Shown piece after piece: positions 30,991 to 33,834 of a DNA stretch of 33,834 bases. Numbering within the stretch: the first letter of the stretch is position 1; every line of letters starts with the position of its first letter. Source of the DNA: Bifidobacteriaceae bacterium (GTDB lineage: Bacteria > Actinomycetota > Actinomycetes > Actinomycetales > WQXJ01); the NCBI GenBank assembly GCA_031272885.1, contig JAISSX010000063.1:1-33834 (forward strand), written 5' to 3'. A program made the translations under genes and the position numbers. The notes beneath the pieces are model-generated. The model worked only from the letters and a program-made list of their open reading frames with translations. It searched no databases and had not been told where the DNA came from.

Positions 30991-33534
30991 GTGGCTGAGC
31001 AACAACCCACAAGGCGCGCCCCTAGGCGTGCCACCAAGACTCAATCGGCGCCCGATGCGGCGCTGACCGAAACGACCATCCCGGCGGTGTCGGAGCCGTC
31101 CGGGCCTGCGCCCGCCGCGACGACGGAGCCGGCGGCAGAGGTGGTACCCAAGGCGCCGGCCAAGCGGGCGCCGCGCCGGGCCACCAAGGCGGCCAGTTCA
31201 CCGGAGGCAGAGGTGCCGGCGGCTGAACCAGCGCCGGAGGCAGCCGAACCGGTGGCCAAGGCCCCTGCGGCTCGTAAGCGGAGCGGGACCAGAAGCAAGG
31301 CGGCGGCAGCCCAGACGGGTGAGGCCGCGGAACCGGCCGCTCCGGCCGAAGCGCCGGCGGACACCTCCGAACCCGCTGCCAAGGCCCCTGCGGCCCGCAA
31401 GCGGGGCGGGGCCAGAAGCAAGGCGGCGGCGGACGCGCCGGGCGAGGCTGCGGCATCGGGCACCGAGAAGGCAACCGAACCGGCAGCCCCGGCGCCCGAG
31501 GTAGCCGCGCCGCGCCTACCGATGACGGCCCTACTGTTCCAGGCGCCAGACCCAGTGGCGTTGGCGCCGCGGCGGGCCACCAAACCACAGCAAGCCCCCG
31601 AACCGGTTCCGGCTGAAGCACCGGCCGAAGCCAAGGGCCAAGGCGGCGCCAAAGCCGGCCAGGCCGCCAAGGCCGGCGGCGAAGACAAGGCCGGGCAACC
31701 GGGCCAGGCCGGGAGTTCGGGCAGTGGCTCTTCCCGGCGCCGGCGAGGTGGAGCCAAGGCGGCGGGCGAGGACGCCGAGGCCGGCCAGGCCGCCGAAGAG
31801 GCCAAGGAGACTCAGGCGGCCGAACCGGCTCACGGCCAGGGTGTGATTGAAGCGGACGGCGAAGAAGGCGACGAGGGTTCGAGCCGGCGCCGGCGGCGCC
31901 GGCGGTCCACCCGCAAGGGCGTGGCCGATGACGCCGGCAGTGATTCCGTCACCGCGCTGGCTGGGTCCACCCGGCTGGAGGCCAAGCGCCAACGGCGCAA
32001 AGAGGGCCGCGAATCCGGCCGCCGCCGCACCGTCATCACCGAGGCCGAATTCCTGGCCCGGCGCGAGGCGGTAGACCGCCAGATGGTGGTCCGTGAACGG
32101 GACGGCCGCACCCAGATCGCGGTGCTGGAAGACGGCGTGCTGGTGGAACACTATGTGGCCCGGCGTACCCAGACCACCATGGTGGGCAATGTCTACCTAG
32201 GCCGAGTGCAGAACGTGCTGCCGTCTATGGAGGCGGCGTTTGTCGACATCGGGAAGGGGCGTAACGCCGTCCTCTATGCCGGCGAAGTCAACTGGGATGC
32301 CGCCGGACTTGAAGGCCAACCCAGGCGGATCGAGACGGCCCTCAAGTCTGGTGACTCTGTCATGGTGCAGGTCACCAAGGACCCGATCGGCCACAAGGGT
32401 TCGCGCCTGACATCGCAGATCACGCTGGCGGGGCGTTACCTGGTGTTCGTGCCCGGCGGCGGCATGACCGGCATCAGCCGCAAACTGCCTGAGGTCGAAC
32501 GGACACGGCTCAAGAAGCTGCTGAAGGAGATTGTGCCCGAGGGTACGGGCGTCATCGTGCGCACCGCCGCCGAGGGCGCTTCGGACGCGGAACTGCGGGC
32601 CGATGTCGAACGCCTCCACGCCACCTGGGAGAAGATCCAGACCCGCGCTAAGACGGCCCAAGCGCCGGCACTGCTGAAGGGCGAACCCGACCTGGCGATC
32701 CGCGTGGTGCGGGACGTTTTCAACGAAGATTTCAAGTCGCTCACCATTTCGGGCGACGGGGCCTACCGGGAAATCACCGACTACCTCGAAGAGGTGGCGC
32801 CCGAACTGTGTGAGCGCGTGACCCGCTGGACCGATGAGAAGGACGTATTCGCGGCAGACCGGATCGATGAGCAACTGGCCAAGGGCATGGACCGCAAGGT
32901 GTGGCTGCCCAGCGGCGGTTCGCTGGTGATCGACCGGACCGAGGCGATGACGGTGATCGACGTCAACACCGGCAAGTTCACCGGTTCGGCCGGCGGCACC
33001 CTCGAGGAAACGGTGACCCGCAACAACCTGGAAGCGGCCGAGGAGATTGTGCGGCAGCTGCGGCTGCGCGACATCGGCGGCATTATTGTCATCGACTTCA
33101 TCGACATGGTGCTGGAATCCAACCGTGACCTGGTGCTGCGCCGCCTGATCGAAGCCCTGTCGCGGGACCGCACCCGCCACCAGGTGGCCGAAGTGACATC
33201 GCTTGGCCTGGTCCAGATGACCCGCAAGCGGGTGGGGCAGGGCCTGGTGGAGGCGTTCTCGGAACCGTGCGAGGTGTGTGGCGGCCGGGGCTTCATTGTG
33301 CACAGTGAGCCGGTGGAGAAGGGCAGGGAGAAGGCCGCGGTGGCGGCGGTCGGTGATGGCGAGGCGCAGCCCAAGCGCAAGAAGCGCGGCGGCAAGAAGC
33401 ACAAGAAGAAGGACGCCTCGGCGGTGGTGGCGGCCGAGCCGGTGGCGGTGCTGCCCACGGCCACGCCAGAGGTCAAGGCGACCCTGGCCTCGATCGCGGC
33501 GGCGGCTGCGCATTCCCGCGAGGCTGCCGGCTGA
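30991..33534 (+). CDS. rne: Ribonuclease E/G
   Basis: Main endoribonuclease of mRNA decay and rRNA processing. From GTG 30991 (GGAG five bases upstream) the protein is 847 residues; GTG 30961 would add 10. Residues 1-300 are low-complexity Ala/Pro/Glu with basic clusters, including two near-copies of AKAPAARKR and the run RRRRRRRR near residue 302 (split by no acidic residue). The S1 domain begins near residue 386 (VGNVYLGRVQNVLPSMEAAF). Catalytic Asp657 (TVIDVNTGKFTG) and Asp702 (IVIDFIDM) bind magnesium. The zinc-link is CEVC (Cys760, Cys763). A lysine-rich KRKKRGGKKHKKKD segment is near the end. It follows the radical SAM/DUF2344 pair as in other actinobacteria. Confidence 0.94.
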   Translation: MAEQQPTRRAPRRATKTQSAPDAALTETTIPAVSEPSGPAPAATTEPAAEVVPKAPAKRAPRRATKAASSPEAEVPAAEPAPEAAEPVAKAPAARKRSGTRSKAAAAQTGEAAEPAAPAEAPADTSEPAAKAPAARKRGGARSKAAADAPGEAAASGTEKATEPAAPAPEVAAPRLPMTALLFQAPDPVALAPRRATKPQQAPEPVPAEAPAEAKGQGGAKAGQAAKAGGEDKAGQPGQAGSSGSGSSRRRRGGAKAAGEDAEAGQAAEEAKETQAAEPAHGQGVIEADGEEGDEGSSRRRRRRRSTRKGVADDAGSDSVTALAGSTRLEAKRQRRKEGRESGRRRTVITEAEFLARREAVDRQMVVRERDGRTQIAVLEDGVLVEHYVARRTQTTMVGNVYLGRVQNVLPSMEAAFVDIGKGRNAVLYAGEVNWDAAGLEGQPRRIETALKSGDSVMVQVTKDPIGHKGSRLTSQITLAGRYLVFVPGGGMTGISRKLPEVERTRLKKLLKEIVPEGTGVIVRTAAEGASDAELRADVERLHATWEKIQTRAKTAQAPALLKGEPDLAIRVVRDVFNEDFKSLTISGDGAYREITDYLEEVAPELCERVTRWTDEKDVFAADRIDEQLAKGMDRKVWLPSGGSLVIDRTEAMTVIDVNTGKFTGSAGGTLEETVTRNNLEAAEEIVRQLRLRDIGGIIVIDFIDMVLESNRDLVLRRLIEALSRDRTRHQVAEVTSLGLVQMTRKRVGQGLVEAFSEPCEVCGGRGFIVHSEPVEKGREKAAVAAVGDGEAQPKRKKRGGKKHKKKDASAVVAAEPVAVLPTATPEVKATLASIAAAAAHSREAAG

Positions 33535-33540
33535 CCCCTC

Positions 33541-33643
33541 CTCGCGAAAGGTCACTGTTCCGGCGCGAAAGGTCAATTCCGTCACGCCTTCCCGTCATCC
33601 CGGTGCCGCTAGCGTCATCCCAGACTTGATCCGGGATCTTCGC
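33541..33643. repeat. Second copy of the composite 3'-end repeat
   Basis: 33541-33582 matches 10662-10703 (two CGAAAGGTCA motifs 21 bp apart; 38 of 42). A half copy of GTCATCCCGG starts at 33594 and the full copy at 33614-33643 matches 10817-10846 at 27 of 30. It begins 6 bases after the rne stop. The order of modules is the same as after the VWA gene. Confidence 0.8.
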
Positions 33644-33653
33644 AGGTCAGGGT

Positions 33654-33777
33654 CATCGAGTCCGCCAGATCCGGTGTTTCGACCCGTCAAGTCCGCCAGA
33701 TCCGATGTTTCAGCCCATCGAATCCGCCTTTTTCGGTGGGGTTTTCCATCGAATCCACCAAATCTGGCGTCACCCGG
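33654..33777. repeat. Four-unit 31-bp tandem repeat
   Basis: Units start at 33654, 33685, 33716 and 33747. The consensus begins CATCGAATCCGCCAGATCCG; units 1 and 2 are close, units 3 and 4 diverged. No gene is supported in 33535-33834 on either strand; a 62-codon minus-strand frame simply reads through the repeats. The last bases (33817-33830) carry a near copy of the dispersed word. Confidence 0.75.
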
Positions 33778-33834
33778 CCCCACCGCCAGGACGAAACCGC
33801 AGGTCAGCGGGTTGGGGCGGCATCGGGCAACGCC

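Overview
The window is a chromosomal segment of a high-GC Gram-positive bacterium, almost certainly an actinobacterium. The support is the very GC-rich sequence with frequent GTG starts, leaderless genes whose start codon lies about 7 nt after a TANNNT -10 box, a mycobacterial-type arginine operon, the actinobacterial order rpmB<>recG-rsmD-coaD-DUF177-rpmF-rnc, the trio radical SAM (TIGR03960-like)/DUF2344/RNase E, and an LPxTG surface protein. I cannot name the genus. The surface protein and the bd oxidase would fit a host-associated or microaerobic lineage, but that is inference.

Layout. 1-233: repeat-rich leader and a probably leaderless, ArgR-type promoter. 234-7359: argC-argJ-argB-argD-argF-argR-argG, tightly overlapping, the cyclic (ArgJ) route to argininosuccinate; argH is not in the window. 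7360-7664: gene-less block of nested inverted repeats. 7665-10631: one small hypothetical gene, then a large VWA-domain protein with signal peptide and LPVTG sorting signal. 10632-11454: a gene-less island holding a composite 3'-end repeat and two mirrored arrays of a ~42-bp unit. 11455-12447: unknown four-TM protein. 12498-17833: housekeeping block (rpmB on the minus strand; recG, rsmD, coaD, DUF177, rpmF, rnc on the plus strand).

17942-27610: a respiratory block. A DosR/DevR-like response regulator (plus strand) meets, stop to stop, a GAF-type histidine kinase that appears to be the last gene of a minus-strand cydA-cydB-cydD-cydC-kinase unit. CydB has about 300 extra residues in its last extracytoplasmic loop, with an internal repeat. 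A DosR-box-like palindrome lies upstream of cydA and a related half-degenerate copy in the response-regulator promoter, suggesting an autoregulated redox or oxygen circuit controlling the bd oxidase.

27866-33534: radical SAM protein, DUF2344 partner (with three tandem 111-bp repeats at its N-terminus) and RNase E/G with a long basic Ala/Pro-rich N-terminal region. 33535-33834: a second copy of the composite 3'-end repeat followed by a four-unit 31-bp tandem repeat.

The strongest candidates for something undescribed are the CydB loop domain, the mirrored 42-bp arrays, the DosR-like/cyd circuit and a dispersed 15-nt word (GTGCCCGATGGCGCC and its complement) that recurs inside and between genes.
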